Below, piece after piece: positions 47,240-56,702 of a DNA stretch of 64,000 nt. A model generated the notes under the pieces. That model searched no databases. It was not told the origin of the DNA and saw only the letters and a program-made list of their open reading frames with translations. The stretch lies in the NCBI RefSeq assembly GCF_002864045.1, contig NZ_PJPV01000017.1, forward strand, positions 41,098 to 105,097, written 5' to 3'. Each line of letters begins with the position of its first letter. Within the stretch, counting starts at the first letter, position 1. The stretch is from Endozoicomonas acroporae. GTDB lineage: Bacteria > Pseudomonadota > Gammaproteobacteria > Pseudomonadales > Endozoicomonadaceae. The position numbers and the translations under genes were made by a program.

Positions 47240-47391
47240 AGGATTGATGGCTTCTATTGTTCAAATTAAGTACCAGCTATAGACAAACACACTGCTGGCA
47301 AAACATTTGTGAGGGATAATACGACAGACCGGCTTTAAGAGACAGTGTCAGGCTCTGTTGGCTAAGCAGAGCCCGGAAGGGAGGTTAGACT

Positions 47392-48129
47392 TTACAGGGA
47401 TTGCATGATCTTTTTGATCAACGGCACATGACGTCGGCTGATGGACAGTGGCTGTGGCACTTCCCTGAGATGGATAAAACAGTGCCCCTTATCATCCCTG
47501 GACAGACTTTCAATGGCATCACGGCGCACCAGCGCATTTCGGTGAATTCTGACAAAGTGCTGGCTGTGGTCTTCTTCCAGAGTCTTGAGCGAATCATCAA
47601 TCAGCACTTCTCCCTGTCGATGATGGACCGTCACATATTTATTATCCGCCATAAAGTAGAGCACATCATTCAGGGGAACCAACTCGATACCGCGCAGGGT
47701 TTTGGCGGCGATATGGCCCTGCTCCTGATGCTCTGGCAGATGGTCGTTCAGCCAGGCCAGTTGCAGACGATTCACTTTGCTGGCGCGTTGTAATGCCTGA
47801 TGCAAATGGTCCTGACGAATCGGTTTCAGCAGGTAACCCACGGCCTGGGCATCAAACGCTTCCAGGGCATGATTGTCATAGGCGGTGCAGAAAACCACGG
47901 CCGGTGGCTTGTCCATGGCGCTGATATACCTGGCAGCCTCCAGACCGCCCATTACGGGCATACGAATGTCCATCAACACGATATCGGGGTGGTACTGGCT
48001 GCACAGATCAATGGCATCCCGTCCATTGCTGGCCTCATGTTCAAGCACCATAAAGTCATCAATCCGGCCAATCAGGTGTCTCAGCCGTTCCCGGGCCAGT
48101 GGCTCATCATCAACAATCAGGACATTCAT
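47392..48129 (-). CDS. algR: AlgR-like LytTR response regulator
   Basis: 245 residues (Pseudomonas AlgR 248). Receiver domain with D54 as phospho-acceptor in IVLMDIRMPVMGG, then a LytTR DNA-binding domain (about 140-240: NDVLYFMADNKYVTVHH, FVRIHRNALVRRDAIESL). In Pseudomonas AlgR controls alginate, type IV pilus minor pilins and other virulence genes. It pairs with the sensor encoded just upstream (43-bp gap) and sits between algZ and hemC, the Pseudomonas order. Confidence 0.93.
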   Translation of the reverse strand: MNVLIVDDEPLARERLRHLIGRIDDFMVLEHEASNGRDAIDLCSQYHPDIVLMDIRMPVMGGLEAARYISAMDKPPAVVFCTAYDNHALEAFDAQAVGYLLKPIRQDHLHQALQRASKVNRLQLAWLNDHLPEHQEQGHIAAKTLRGIELVPLNDVLYFMADNKYVTVHHRQGEVLIDDSLKTLEEDHSQHFVRIHRNALVRRDAIESLSRDDKGHCFIHLREVPQPLSISRRHVPLIKKIMQSL

Positions 48130-48172
48130 TGTTCAGTGATCGGTTCCCGTCAGTAATTTATCAATGTTCTTA

Positions 48173-49249
48173 TCAAATTTGTAAATCAACAGCGTTGTCC
48201 CATTGGCAGGGATAGTGCACCTGCGCCGTGTACCATTTGACCCCGGAATGCTCCCGGATATCCTTGGTCAGGCTGGCTTTGCTGCCATAGAGCATCGCCA
48301 GGCGGGAACGGATATTGTTCAGGGCAATCTGATTGCCCTTGGAAATGGTCTCAGTATATGGCATCGGATTTTCTACAGAAATCTGAACCATTTGCTGATC
48401 AATGTTGATGCTGATGGTAATGCAGCCACCGGCCTCCAGCGGCTGAATGCCATGGTAAACGGCGTTCTCCACCAAAGGCTGCAAGGTAAAGGGAGGAATA
48501 GACAGCCTGTGCGGAAGTTCACCAACCAGCCACTTGACCTCAAGGCGCTCACCCAGCCTTTGCTGCTCGATTCTCAGGTAACTTTCGCTGATCTGTATCT
48601 CTTTCTGGATGGGGACGACCGCACTCTTGTTCTGACCGGGATTTTGCAGGCTGGCCCTGAACAGGTCTGACAGGTCTTCCACCGCCTGCTCTGCTTTTTC
48701 AGGGTTGACCTGAATCAGGCTGGCAATGATGTTCATGGAATTAAACAGGAAATGCGGGCGCATCGTCGCCTGCAATGAGTCGAGGCGGGCATTGTGGATA
48801 ACCTGTTGCTGCAAATTGACTTCATACTGAATGTAAAAATAGCGCAGCAGCATGGCCGAGATAATCATTGCCGCCAGCAGATTGCGGTTGACCTGTTGCC
48901 AGTCTGGTGCAAAGTGAACAGGCGACAGTAAGGCCTGAGAGAGCAACGTAAGCAGCAGCGTAATGATCTGTACGCCCAACAGAGAAATCATGACCGACTG
49001 CCAGGTGGGAAGCCCCTTCAGAAAAGGCCTGGCCAGATAGAGAAAGGCGCTGCTGGAGAGCACAATCCACTGAACAAACAGTGACAGCATGGCCAGTCGT
49101 GTCCAGCTGAAGTCGACCTCGCCAGGCAGGGCAAGCACCTGAACCAGGACAAACAACTCAGAAATCAGCACCAGCATAAACACCGACTGACCTGACCCAA
49201 GGTCGGGGAGAAAAAAGTCATCTTTGTTGTGCCGGGTCTGGATCATCAT
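48173..49249 (-). CDS. algZ: AlgZ/FimS sensor histidine kinase
   Basis: 358 residues, the same length as Pseudomonas AlgZ. Four or so membrane helices in the first 150 residues (VFMLVLISELFVLVQVLAL, LAMLSLFVQWIVLSSSAFLYL, VMISLLGVQIITLLLTLLSQ, NLLAAMIISAMLLRYFY), then a LytS-type kinase: phospho-accepting H166 in RPHFLFNSMNIIASL, and an ATP-binding region with PPFTLQPLVENAVYHGIQP. Partner of AlgR. Starts at the first of two consecutive ATGs. Confidence 0.92.
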   Translation of the reverse strand: MMIQTRHNKDDFFLPDLGSGQSVFMLVLISELFVLVQVLALPGEVDFSWTRLAMLSLFVQWIVLSSSAFLYLARPFLKGLPTWQSVMISLLGVQIITLLLTLLSQALLSPVHFAPDWQQVNRNLLAAMIISAMLLRYFYIQYEVNLQQQVIHNARLDSLQATMRPHFLFNSMNIIASLIQVNPEKAEQAVEDLSDLFRASLQNPGQNKSAVVPIQKEIQISESYLRIEQQRLGERLEVKWLVGELPHRLSIPPFTLQPLVENAVYHGIQPLEAGGCITISINIDQQMVQISVENPMPYTETISKGNQIALNNIRSRLAMLYGSKASLTKDIREHSGVKWYTAQVHYPCQWDNAVDLQI

Positions 49250-49358
49250 GGGGCGGCTCTTGTTCTCAACGCTGTTTGAGAACCCGTTTTTATCAGGGGC
49301 TGTTTATCTCAGGCGGCCTCTCAGGTAAGAGGCAGTGCATTATTGTTATCGGAAGCCT

Positions 49359-49379
49359 GTCTATTCTCTTGCCCGGAAG
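49359..49379. repeat. Partial copy of the GTCTATTCTC repeat end
   Basis: gtctattctcttgcccggaa in the algZ-argH divergent region; a similar fragment, ctgtttatctcaggcggcct, begins near 49298. Both are weaker matches to the dispersed motif. Confidence 0.35.
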
Positions 49380-49507
49380 AAGGCTGTGGGCGATGCAATC
49401 AAGCCATGACACCGATATAATGCCTCCGCTCACAACGCGCCAATGCCGGATCGGTATTGATTGTACGTTCGTCTTTAAAAAATGAGAACCGGGTGGGGAA
49501 GAGATCA

Positions 49508-50929
49508 ATGTCGGCAAGCCATTCAGCAGATCAGGGTGAAAAGCGCAGTAACCACAGTTCTAATCAACAATGGGGTGGGCGTTTCAGCGAAGGCGTCGAT
49601 GCCTTTGTTGCCCGTTTTACCGCTTCTATTGATTTTGACCGACGCCTTTATCGCCACGACATTCAGGGGTCAATGGCCCATGCCCGGATGCTGCACCGGG
49701 CGGGTATTCTGAGCGAAGATGAACTTAATGCCATTATCTCTGGCCTTGAAGGTATTCTTGAGGATATTGAGCAGGACCGTATCGACTGGTCCATTGAGCT
49801 TGAAGACATCCACATGAATATCGAGGCTCGCCTGACGGATCGCATTGGCGCTGCCGGCAAAAAACTGCACACCGGGCGCTCCAGAAATGACCAGGTCGCT
49901 ACCGACATTCGTTTATGGCTGCGTGATGAGATTGACGCCATATCAGCAGAACTCAAGCGCCTGCAGCACGGCCTGTTGGTGGTTGCCGAGCGTGAAGCTG
50001 ATACCATCATGCCAGGCTTTACCCATCTGCAAACAGCACAGCCTGTGACCTTCGGTCATCACCTTATGGCCTGGTATGAGATGCTGGTGCGTGACGATGA
50101 GCGCCTGCAGGACTGCCGCAAGCGTGTTAATATCAGCCCCCTGGGCGCTGCTGCACTAGCAGGCACCACCTACCCTGTTGATCGGGAATATACGGCTTCT
50201 GCCCTTGGTTTTGATCGTCCTTCCCGCAACTCTCTGGACTCCGTCAGTGACCGGGACTTTGCCATTGAGTTCTGTGCCGCCGGGGCCCTGATCATGACGC
50301 ACTTGTCACGCATGTCTGAAGAGCTGGTGCTGTGGACTTCAGCGCAGTTTAACTTTATTGACCTGCCAGATCGCTTCTGTACCGGCTCTTCCATTATGCC
50401 GCAGAAGAAAAACCCCGATGTACCGGAACTGGTCAGAGGTAAAACCGGCCGGGTCAATGGCCATCTGGTGTCATTGCTGACCTTGATGAAATCCCAACCG
50501 CTGGCATACAACAAGGACAATCAGGAAGATAAGGAACCACTGTTTGATACGGTGGATACCCTCAGGGATTGCCTGCGGGCGTTTGCTGATATGGTGCCGC
50601 ATATTCAGGCCCGCAAAGAGAACATGCTGGAAGCCGCTCGCCGGGGTTTCAGTACCGCTACCGATCTGGCAGATTACCTGGTGCGCCGTGGCATGCCCTT
50701 CAGGAATGCCCATGAAGTGGTGGGTAAGGCCGTGGCCTTTGGTATTCAGGAAGGCCGGGACCTGTCTGAGATGACGCTGGCGGAGCTTCAGGTTTTCTCT
50801 GATACGATCGAGCAGGATGTATTTGATGTCCTGACGCTGGAAGGCTCGGTAAGCGCCCGTAATCATCTCGGTGGTACAGCGCCAGAGCAGGTCCGGCAGG
50901 CTGTTTTAAATGCCCGTAAAATGTTGTAA
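49508..50929 (+). CDS. argH: Argininosuccinate lyase
   Basis: 473 residues from the ATG at 49508, with GGGGAAGAG upstream; the frame upstream to 49457 lacks a ribosome site. It splits argininosuccinate to arginine and fumarate. The lyase-superfamily signature [12 protein letters not shown] (about 291-302) carries the catalytic Ser; [17 protein letters not shown] and [11 protein letters not shown] are also present. Divergent from algZ, as in Pseudomonas. Confidence 0.97.
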   Translation: MSASHSADQGEKRSNHSSNQQWGGRFSEGVDAFVARFTASIDFDRRLYRHDIQGSMAHARMLHRAGILSEDELNAIISGLEGILEDIEQDRIDWSIELEDIHMNIEARLTDRIGAAGKKLHTGRSRNDQVATDIRLWLRDEIDAISAELKRLQHGLLVVAEREADTIMPGFTHLQTAQPVTFGHHLMAWYEMLVRDDERLQDCRKRVNISPLGAAALAGTTYPVDREYTASALGFDRPSRNSLDSVSDRDFAIEFCAAGALIMTHLSRMSEELVLWTSAQFNFIDLPDRFCTGSSIMPQKKNPDVPELVRGKTGRVNGHLVSLLTLMKSQPLAYNKDNQEDKEPLFDTVDTLRDCLRAFADMVPHIQARKENMLEAARRGFSTATDLADYLVRRGMPFRNAHEVVGKAVAFGIQEGRDLSEMTLAELQVFSDTIEQDVFDVLTLEGSVSARNHLGGTAPEQVRQAVLNARKML

Positions 50930-50947
50930 AAGGTCTTGAAAAGAAGG

Positions 50948-51110
50948 AACCACAAAGGCACAAAGACACAAAGTTTTTTCTGGACTTGCCTGGTCTTGGC
51001 AAAGAAAAGGTTTCCTGCGTGCCTTTCTGGTTCAAAATTCATTTATCCTTTGCAGCAACTTCGGACCGTGGGAACGAGAACTTCCTTTGTGTCTTCGTGC
51101 CTTTGTGGTT
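50948..51110. repeat. 163-bp inverted repeat between argH and AMP-ligase gene
   Basis: aaccacaaaggcacaaagac... (50948-50973) and ...gtcttcgtgcctttgtggtt (51085-51110) are 26-bp inverted arms with one mismatch. The interior has no coding sense. A frame starting at 51087 overlaps the right arm and is not a genuine N-terminal extension of the ligase. Confidence 0.8.
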
Positions 51111-51140
51111 AAACCTTGTTATCAGACTCTGTTGTTTATC

Positions 51141-52772
51141 ATGAGCTTGTTGTTACACCAGATTGTTCTGCGCCAGGCAGAACGTTCGCCTTCCTCGAAA
51201 GCCCTGGGCTGCAAAGACCAGTGGTTTGATTACCAGACCGTTTCCCGACAGATTCGTTCGCTGGCCGCCGGATTGCAAAAGCTGGGTCTGATGCAACATG
51301 AACGGGTGGCAATCTACCTGCCTAAAACACCAGAAGCGATCTTCAGCTACTTTGGTGCAACGGCCGCCGGTGGCGTTATGGTGCCCGTCAATCCGGTGCT
51401 GAAAGCGCCCCAAGTCTTTCATATTCTCAAAGACTGCAACGTTCGTGTGCTGATTACTAACAAAGCCCGCTATCAGCAGCTGGAAGCTGAAATTCACCAG
51501 TGCCATGACCTTATGCAAGTGATTCTGGTTGATGGTGACCTTGCTGATGAGGACCCGGTCAATAATCCCTTGTCTGATAGCGCTTTCGTTCATCGACAAT
51601 CCGCCAACCCAATGAACTGGGCAAATTTCCTCAAGCCCTGTGCCTGGTGGGAACCAGTGTCGTCCATTGATGCGGATATGGCGGCGATTCTTTATACCTC
51701 CGGCAGCACAGGAAAGCCCAAAGGCGTTGTGCTGTCACACCGTAATATGGTCACGGGGGCCAGCAGTGTTGCCCAGTATCTGGGCAATACACCGGAAGAC
51801 CGGCTGCTCTGTGTTTTGCCCTTCAGTTTTGATTACGGTTTCAGCCAGCTGACAACGGCATTTCTGGTGGGTGCCAGTTGTTATCTACTGGAATACCTTC
51901 TTCCAGGGGATGTCATTAAAACGGTGGAGAAACAGCAGATCACCGGGCTAGGCCTGGTTCCGCCACTCTGGGTTCAGATAGCCGATCTGCCCTGGCCACA
52001 AGGGGCTGGTGACAGTCTGCGCTACTTTACCAATACCGGTGGTGCCATGCCGACGGCCACCCTGGCTGTACTGCGACAGCGTTTTCGCTATGCCAAACCT
52101 TACTTGATGTATGGTTTGACCGAGGCATTTCGCTCCTGCTTTCTTCCTCCCGAACAGATTGATTTACGACCCGGGTCTATGGGTAAAGCCATTCCCAATG
52201 CGGATGTGATGGTGATCAATGAGCTGGGTGAGATCTGTGGACCCCATGAACCCGGCGAGCTGGTGCACCGTGGTGCCCTGGTCAGCATGGGATACTGGAA
52301 TGATCCGGAGCGAACGGCTGAACGCTTCCGGCCTGCACCCTGTGCCATAGCGGGAATTCCAGGTAAAGAGCTGGCCGTCTGGTCCGGTGATATTGTTCGT
52401 AAAGACGACGATGGATATATTTATTTTGTCGGTCGTCGCGACGATATGATCAAAACATCCGGTTATCGGGTCAGCCCAACGGAAGTGGAAGAGGTGGTTT
52501 ATTCATCCGGGCTGGTGGCAGAAGTGGCTGCTATTGGTGTCCCGCACTTCCGTTTGGGGCAGGCCATCGTTCTGGTCGTAGTGAGCAGCAGTGAAATCGA
52601 TGAACCCTCATTGGTCCGCCACTGCCAGCAATGCCTGCCCGCTTATATGGTCCCCATCCGTGTTATCCAGCAAACGACACTGGCCAGAAATCCCAATGGT
52701 AAAATTGATCGCAAGCCACTACTGGAAGCCTACCGGAGGCTGTTTCAGGACGTGGAGGCTCCTGTTTCGTGA
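51141..52772 (+). CDS. Acyl-AMP ligase resembling exosortase-associated ligases
   Basis: 543 residues from the ATG at 51141. ANL superfamily: P-loop LYTSGSTGKPKGV (about 183-195), YGLTEAF, the hinge region GDIVRKDDDGYIYFVGRRDDMIKTSGYRVSPTEVEE (about 417-452), and the catalytic Lys in NPNGKIDRK near 520. It would adenylate a carboxylic acid and load it on CoA or a carrier protein. Order ligase, LysA-like decarboxylase and nearby carrier protein resembles the set annotated as exosortase A-associated; no exosortase is in the window. Overlaps the next gene by four bases. Confidence 0.8.
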   Translation: MSLLLHQIVLRQAERSPSSKALGCKDQWFDYQTVSRQIRSLAAGLQKLGLMQHERVAIYLPKTPEAIFSYFGATAAGGVMVPVNPVLKAPQVFHILKDCNVRVLITNKARYQQLEAEIHQCHDLMQVILVDGDLADEDPVNNPLSDSAFVHRQSANPMNWANFLKPCAWWEPVSSIDADMAAILYTSGSTGKPKGVVLSHRNMVTGASSVAQYLGNTPEDRLLCVLPFSFDYGFSQLTTAFLVGASCYLLEYLLPGDVIKTVEKQQITGLGLVPPLWVQIADLPWPQGAGDSLRYFTNTGGAMPTATLAVLRQRFRYAKPYLMYGLTEAFRSCFLPPEQIDLRPGSMGKAIPNADVMVINELGEICGPHEPGELVHRGALVSMGYWNDPERTAERFRPAPCAIAGIPGKELAVWSGDIVRKDDDGYIYFVGRRDDMIKTSGYRVSPTEVEEVVYSSGLVAEVAAIGVPHFRLGQAIVLVVVSSSEIDEPSLVRHCQQCLPAYMVPIRVIQQTTLARNPNGKIDRKPLLEAYRRLFQDVEAPVS

Positions 52773-54019
52773 ATAATCTTGGGCAAGAGAAAATGACTAA
52801 AGGACATCACCGACTGGCCAGTCTTCCGTCCAGGGATAACCAATTACTGATTGCCGGGTATACCGCTGCTGATCTGGTGACGATTGCCGGCTCTTCACCC
52901 TGCTACATCTACGACCGGCAGGCCCTGACCCAGAGAGTCGCCCAATTTCGTCAGCAGATGCCCGCAGAGCTGAAGCTTCACTACGCCATAAAAGCCAACC
53001 CGATGCCCGCCGTCGTGGGCCATATGGCACAGTGTGTGGATGGGCTGGATGTTGCTTCCCACCGGGAAATGCTGGTTGCCCTGGGTACCGGTATGGCGGC
53101 GGCCAATATCAGTTTTGCCGGGCCGGCCAAGGGAGAACATGAACTGAGAGCCGCCGTTGCGGCGGGTATTACCATCAATATCGAGTCCCCCCTGGAGTTG
53201 CAACGGTTGTACCACTGTCATCAGCAGCTGGGTATTCGCCCCCGTATCGCATTTCGGGTGAATCCGGACTTTGAATTAAAGACCTCCGGGATGAAAATGG
53301 CGGGAGGCCCAAAACAGTTTGGTATAGATGCTGAACAAATGCCGTCTATTTTGGCGGAGCTTGATTTGGATAAACTGGACTTTCAGGGGTTTCATATTTT
53401 CTCTGGCTCGCAGAATCTCAAAGCGGAGTCTCTGATTGAGTGCCATCAGCAAACCTTTGAACTGGCCGCAAGGTTGGCTGACCAGGTTGCTGCCCCGGTA
53501 AGGCATATCAATATCGGCGGGGGGCTGGGCATTCCCTATTTCCCCGGAGAACAGACGCTGGCAATGGAAGGTATTGGCGAAAATCTGCAGTACCTTCTGG
53601 ATCATCGTCCAGAGTCGCTCAAGTCATCAGAGGTGGTGATGGAGCTTGGGCGCTGGCTGGTGGGTGAGGCGGGTTATTATATTTGTCAGGTGACGGATAA
53701 AAAAGAATCCCGTGGACAGACCTTCCTGATGACCAATGGCGGACTGCACCATCACCTGTCCAACTCCGGCAACTTTGGTCAGGTCATCCGGAAAAATTAC
53801 CCGGTAGTTCTGGCCCATTGCCTTGACAGTGGCGAACAGGAAGTGGTCGAGATTGTCGGACCGCTCTGTACGCCTCTGGATGTTGTCGGGGCAAAACTGG
53901 CATTGCCAAAAGCGGAGGTGGGAGACTTTATCGTGGTTCTGCAATCTGGCGCTTATGGCGCAACCGCCAGCCCTCAGAAGTTTCTCGGGCATCCCGAAGT
54001 GGTGGAGTTGTTATTGTGA
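52769..54019 (+). CDS. PLP-dependent amino-acid decarboxylase (LysA/ornithine decarboxylase fold)
   Basis: 416 residues from a GTG overlapping the ligase stop (GTGA); an ATG at 52793 preceded by AAGAGA is an alternative. Fold-III decarboxylase: PLP lysine K75 in LHYAIKANPMP, HVASHREM-like helix, GFHIFSGSQ, the glycine loop NIGGGLGIPYFPGE, and the C-terminal VGPLCTPLDVVG. It resembles the decarboxylase paired with the preceding ligase in exosortase A gene sets rather than diaminopimelate decarboxylase; substrate unknown. Translational coupling implies a joint pathway with the ligase. Confidence 0.82.
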   Translation: MNNLGQEKMTKGHHRLASLPSRDNQLLIAGYTAADLVTIAGSSPCYIYDRQALTQRVAQFRQQMPAELKLHYAIKANPMPAVVGHMAQCVDGLDVASHREMLVALGTGMAAANISFAGPAKGEHELRAAVAAGITINIESPLELQRLYHCHQQLGIRPRIAFRVNPDFELKTSGMKMAGGPKQFGIDAEQMPSILAELDLDKLDFQGFHIFSGSQNLKAESLIECHQQTFELAARLADQVAAPVRHINIGGGLGIPYFPGEQTLAMEGIGENLQYLLDHRPESLKSSEVVMELGRWLVGEAGYYICQVTDKKESRGQTFLMTNGGLHHHLSNSGNFGQVIRKNYPVVLAHCLDSGEQEVVEIVGPLCTPLDVVGAKLALPKAEVGDFIVVLQSGAYGATASPQKFLGHPEVVELLL

Positions 54020-54059
54020 GCAGAGCCAGGCCGGAATTAATCTGGCCTGGAAATAACCA

Positions 54060-54308
54060 TCAGGCAATTGCCCCAACTGCATCCACATAGGAAAGAACAG
54101 AGCCAACGGTTTCGAACAGTTCCGCGTCCAGATCATCGTCATTGACGGCAATGCCAAAGGTTTCTTCCATTGCCGTAATCAACCCAACTACGGCCATGGA
54201 GTCGAACTCCGGAAGGGCTCCCAGCAGTTCAGTCTGTTCATTGAACTCACTGGTATCCAGCTTGAGAAGATCTGCCAAAATGGCGTTCATTTGTTCCAGC
54301 TTGGTCAT
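54060..54308 (-). CDS. Acyl carrier protein
   Basis: 82 residues. The phosphopantetheine attachment serine is S37 in PEFDSMAVVGLI; the helix-turn pattern and acidic composition match stand-alone carrier proteins. It faces the ligase-decarboxylase pair from the opposite strand and is the likely acceptor for the activated acyl or aminoacyl group. It may instead serve the waaC-waaF LPS genes upstream of it, from which it is separated by about 110 bp. Confidence 0.85.
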   Translation of the reverse strand: MTKLEQMNAILADLLKLDTSEFNEQTELLGALPEFDSMAVVGLITAMEETFGIAVNDDDLDAELFETVGSVLSYVDAVGAIA

Positions 54309-54415
54309 TTATCATCCCGAGGGGTAAAAATCGGCCACTTTAGGCATTTTCCGTCTATGGCGCAACTGTGGTCGTCAGCATGGAATAAACGGAAACTTCT
54401 ATGTTGTGATAAGGA

Positions 54416-55426
54416 TTAACGTTCGATCTGTGACTCAAGTGCCCGCCAGACAACATCCGGTGTCATCGGTGCAAAAATTCCAGGATTGGTGGCAGGGAAC
54501 TCGCCGGTTGGACAGTGTTCAAGGGTCAGGTGCTTCTGTCCCGTGCCATAAGCACCGACTTTTACCGGGCTGGTGGGTCCATAGAGCGAGACCGCCGGTG
54601 TTTCCAGTGCTGCTGTTAAATGTCCCAGGCCGGTGTCAACGGCAACGGCTGCCCGGGCTTCACAAATCACGCCAGCAACGTCAGCCAGTGACAGCTTCGG
54701 CAGCACTGTGGCCCGGCTGCTGGCATTGGCAATGCGCTCCGCTCTGGCCTTTTCATGGTCATTACCCCAGGGCAATACGACCTGAAGACTGGCCTGATTC
54801 ACTTTCTGCGCCAACTCACACCAGTAGTTTTCAGGCCAGTGTTTGGTTGGCCAGGTGGTTCCGTGAACAAACACCACATAAGGTTTGTCCTTAATCAGCC
54901 CTTTGGGGAATTTGTCTTTATTCAGCAGAAACTGACCGGGTGTTTTTGGTAATACATAGGCCAGCGATTTGGCAAAGAGCTGGCGAACACGCTCAACGGC
55001 ATGCTGTTCCAATGGGACCGATTGTGGGAACTGGTAAAAACGGCTGGCAATCGGCTCACGGGCAGACTGTTTATCCAGCCCAAAGCGAGGACCTTTGGCT
55101 TTTCTGGCAATGAAAGCGCTTTTTAACAGCCCCTGGGCGTCAATCACGGCATCGTAGTTACTGGTGCCCAGGGCTTTTTTGAACTGCTGCCACTCCCCGG
55201 ATTTCCAGGTTTGCAGCAACGACTTGCGCCAGCGGCGCACAGCGACAGGAATCACCCGGTCAACCGCGGGATGCCAGGCTGGAATCTCGGCAAAACTCTC
55301 TTCCACCACCCAGTCAAAACGCAGGCCGGGTATGGCTGATACCGCATCGGTCAGTGCCGGAAGAGTGTGGATGATATCCCCCATAGAGGAAGTTTTTACC
55401 ACCAGAACATGCCTTGGTTGAGTCAA
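54416..55426 (-). CDS. waaC: LPS heptosyltransferase I
   Basis: 336 residues. GT9 family: VVKTSSMGDIIHTLPAL at the N-terminus, YDAVIDAQGLLKSAF, VVFVHGTTWPTKHWPENYW and VDTGLGHLTAALETPAVSLYGPTSP. Adds the first L,D-heptose to Kdo of the LPS inner core. Overlaps waaF by four bases; waaF is transcribed first, the usual arrangement. Confidence 0.94.
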   Translation of the reverse strand: MTQPRHVLVVKTSSMGDIIHTLPALTDAVSAIPGLRFDWVVEESFAEIPAWHPAVDRVIPVAVRRWRKSLLQTWKSGEWQQFKKALGTSNYDAVIDAQGLLKSAFIARKAKGPRFGLDKQSAREPIASRFYQFPQSVPLEQHAVERVRQLFAKSLAYVLPKTPGQFLLNKDKFPKGLIKDKPYVVFVHGTTWPTKHWPENYWCELAQKVNQASLQVVLPWGNDHEKARAERIANASSRATVLPKLSLADVAGVICEARAAVAVDTGLGHLTAALETPAVSLYGPTSPVKVGAYGTGQKHLTLEHCPTGEFPATNPGIFAPMTPDVVWRALESQIER

Positions 55427-56508
55427 CGGGCGTTACCTCCTTCTTCGACCAGCGTTATTTCAGGATGCTGTTCATGGTGACCGTCCTGGTCGGTCGTCAG
55501 ATGCGCGATGGCAGCCAGAACCCTGTCTGGAGACAGCTGCTTCATGCAGTTCATATGCCCGAGCGGGCACTCCCTTTTGAAACAGGGGCTGCAATCCAGC
55601 TTCATAGACAGTGTTTCACTGTTTTTGTTCATTGGCGGCGTATGATCGGGCGACGTTGACCCGTAAACCGCCACCAGGGGCCGATTCAGGGCTGCCGCTA
55701 TATGCATCAGGCCAGAGTCATTACTGACCACAGCGCTGGCAAAGGAGAGCAGGTCGATGGCATCGGCCAGCGATGTTTCACCGGCCATGTTATGGCAGTG
55801 CTGCTGCAATGCATCAGGCAGGCCGTTCTTTATTTCAGCGGTGACCGCTTGATCTTTGGCTGAGCCAAACAGCCAAACCTGCCATCCCTGTTCAGCAAGG
55901 GAGCGTGCCACTTCGGCGTAGTAACCGGTTGGCCACTGCTTGGAGGGGCCAAACTCAGCACCCGGGCACAGTGCCAGAATGGGCCTGTCGGTGTGCAGGT
56001 GGTAGCGGCCAGGGACTTTGCTGGCGGTATTATTGTTTACCTGAAGTGCAGGAATCGGCAGAGGCTCCGGTAGTGAAGCACCCTCTGGATAGGCCAGGGC
56101 GACAAACCGCTGCACCATCAGTGGGTATTGACTTTTATCCAGCTTGCGAATGTCGTTCAGTAGCCCGTAGCGCATTTCGCCGCGCCAGCCAATACGGTGC
56201 CTGATGTTGGCCCAGAGGGGCACTAGCGCCGATTTGAACGAGTTGGGTAAGGCGATGGCGTGTGTGTAGCCTTCCGCCCTCAGGCTTTTGCCCAGCTGGT
56301 AGCGGGCTTTAAGCCCCAGTTTGCCATGACCCAGGGGCATATCAATACCCCTGCGAACTTCAGGCATACGCTCAATGATCGGCAGGCTCCAGGCGGGAGC
56401 GAGTACATCGATGATGGCATCAGGGTGTTGTTGTTTCAGGGCAATGAACAGCGTTTGTGCCATTACCATGTCCCCTACCCATGAGGGACCGACGATCAGA
56501 TATTTCAT
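55423..56508 (-). CDS. waaF: LPS heptosyltransferase II
   Basis: 361 residues. GT9 family: LIVGPSWVGDMVMAQTLF, AIALPNSFKSALVPLWANI with IGWRGEMRYGLLND, LCPGAEFGPSKQWP, and NDSGLMHIAAALNRPLVAVYGSTSP. Near the C-terminus a Cys cluster (CSPCFKRECPLGHMNCMKQL), regular in WaaF. Adds the second heptose. First gene of the minus-strand pair. Confidence 0.95.
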   Translation of the reverse strand: MKYLIVGPSWVGDMVMAQTLFIALKQQHPDAIIDVLAPAWSLPIIERMPEVRRGIDMPLGHGKLGLKARYQLGKSLRAEGYTHAIALPNSFKSALVPLWANIRHRIGWRGEMRYGLLNDIRKLDKSQYPLMVQRFVALAYPEGASLPEPLPIPALQVNNNTASKVPGRYHLHTDRPILALCPGAEFGPSKQWPTGYYAEVARSLAEQGWQVWLFGSAKDQAVTAEIKNGLPDALQQHCHNMAGETSLADAIDLLSFASAVVSNDSGLMHIAAALNRPLVAVYGSTSPDHTPPMNKNSETLSMKLDCSPCFKRECPLGHMNCMKQLSPDRVLAAIAHLTTDQDGHHEQHPEITLVEEGGNAR

Positions 56509-56702
56509 CCCGTCTGGACTTCCTTATAGTGAATGGGAGGGAATTATAAGCGCTGTTTACGCAGGTAAAAAGTGACCGGTTAATGAGTAAGACTCTCCGG
56601 GGCTGGAGAGCCTGGATGGGCTGAACTGGTCAACAGCTTGAAAGGGGGGGCTGTACAGCTGTTGCAGCGAGCCGATGAGAGCAAGAAACCACGCCTTACT
56701 GA

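Noticed and set aside
51087..51140. 18-codon extension of the AMP ligase
   Set aside because: It lies in the arm of an inverted repeat and adds residues unlike the family.
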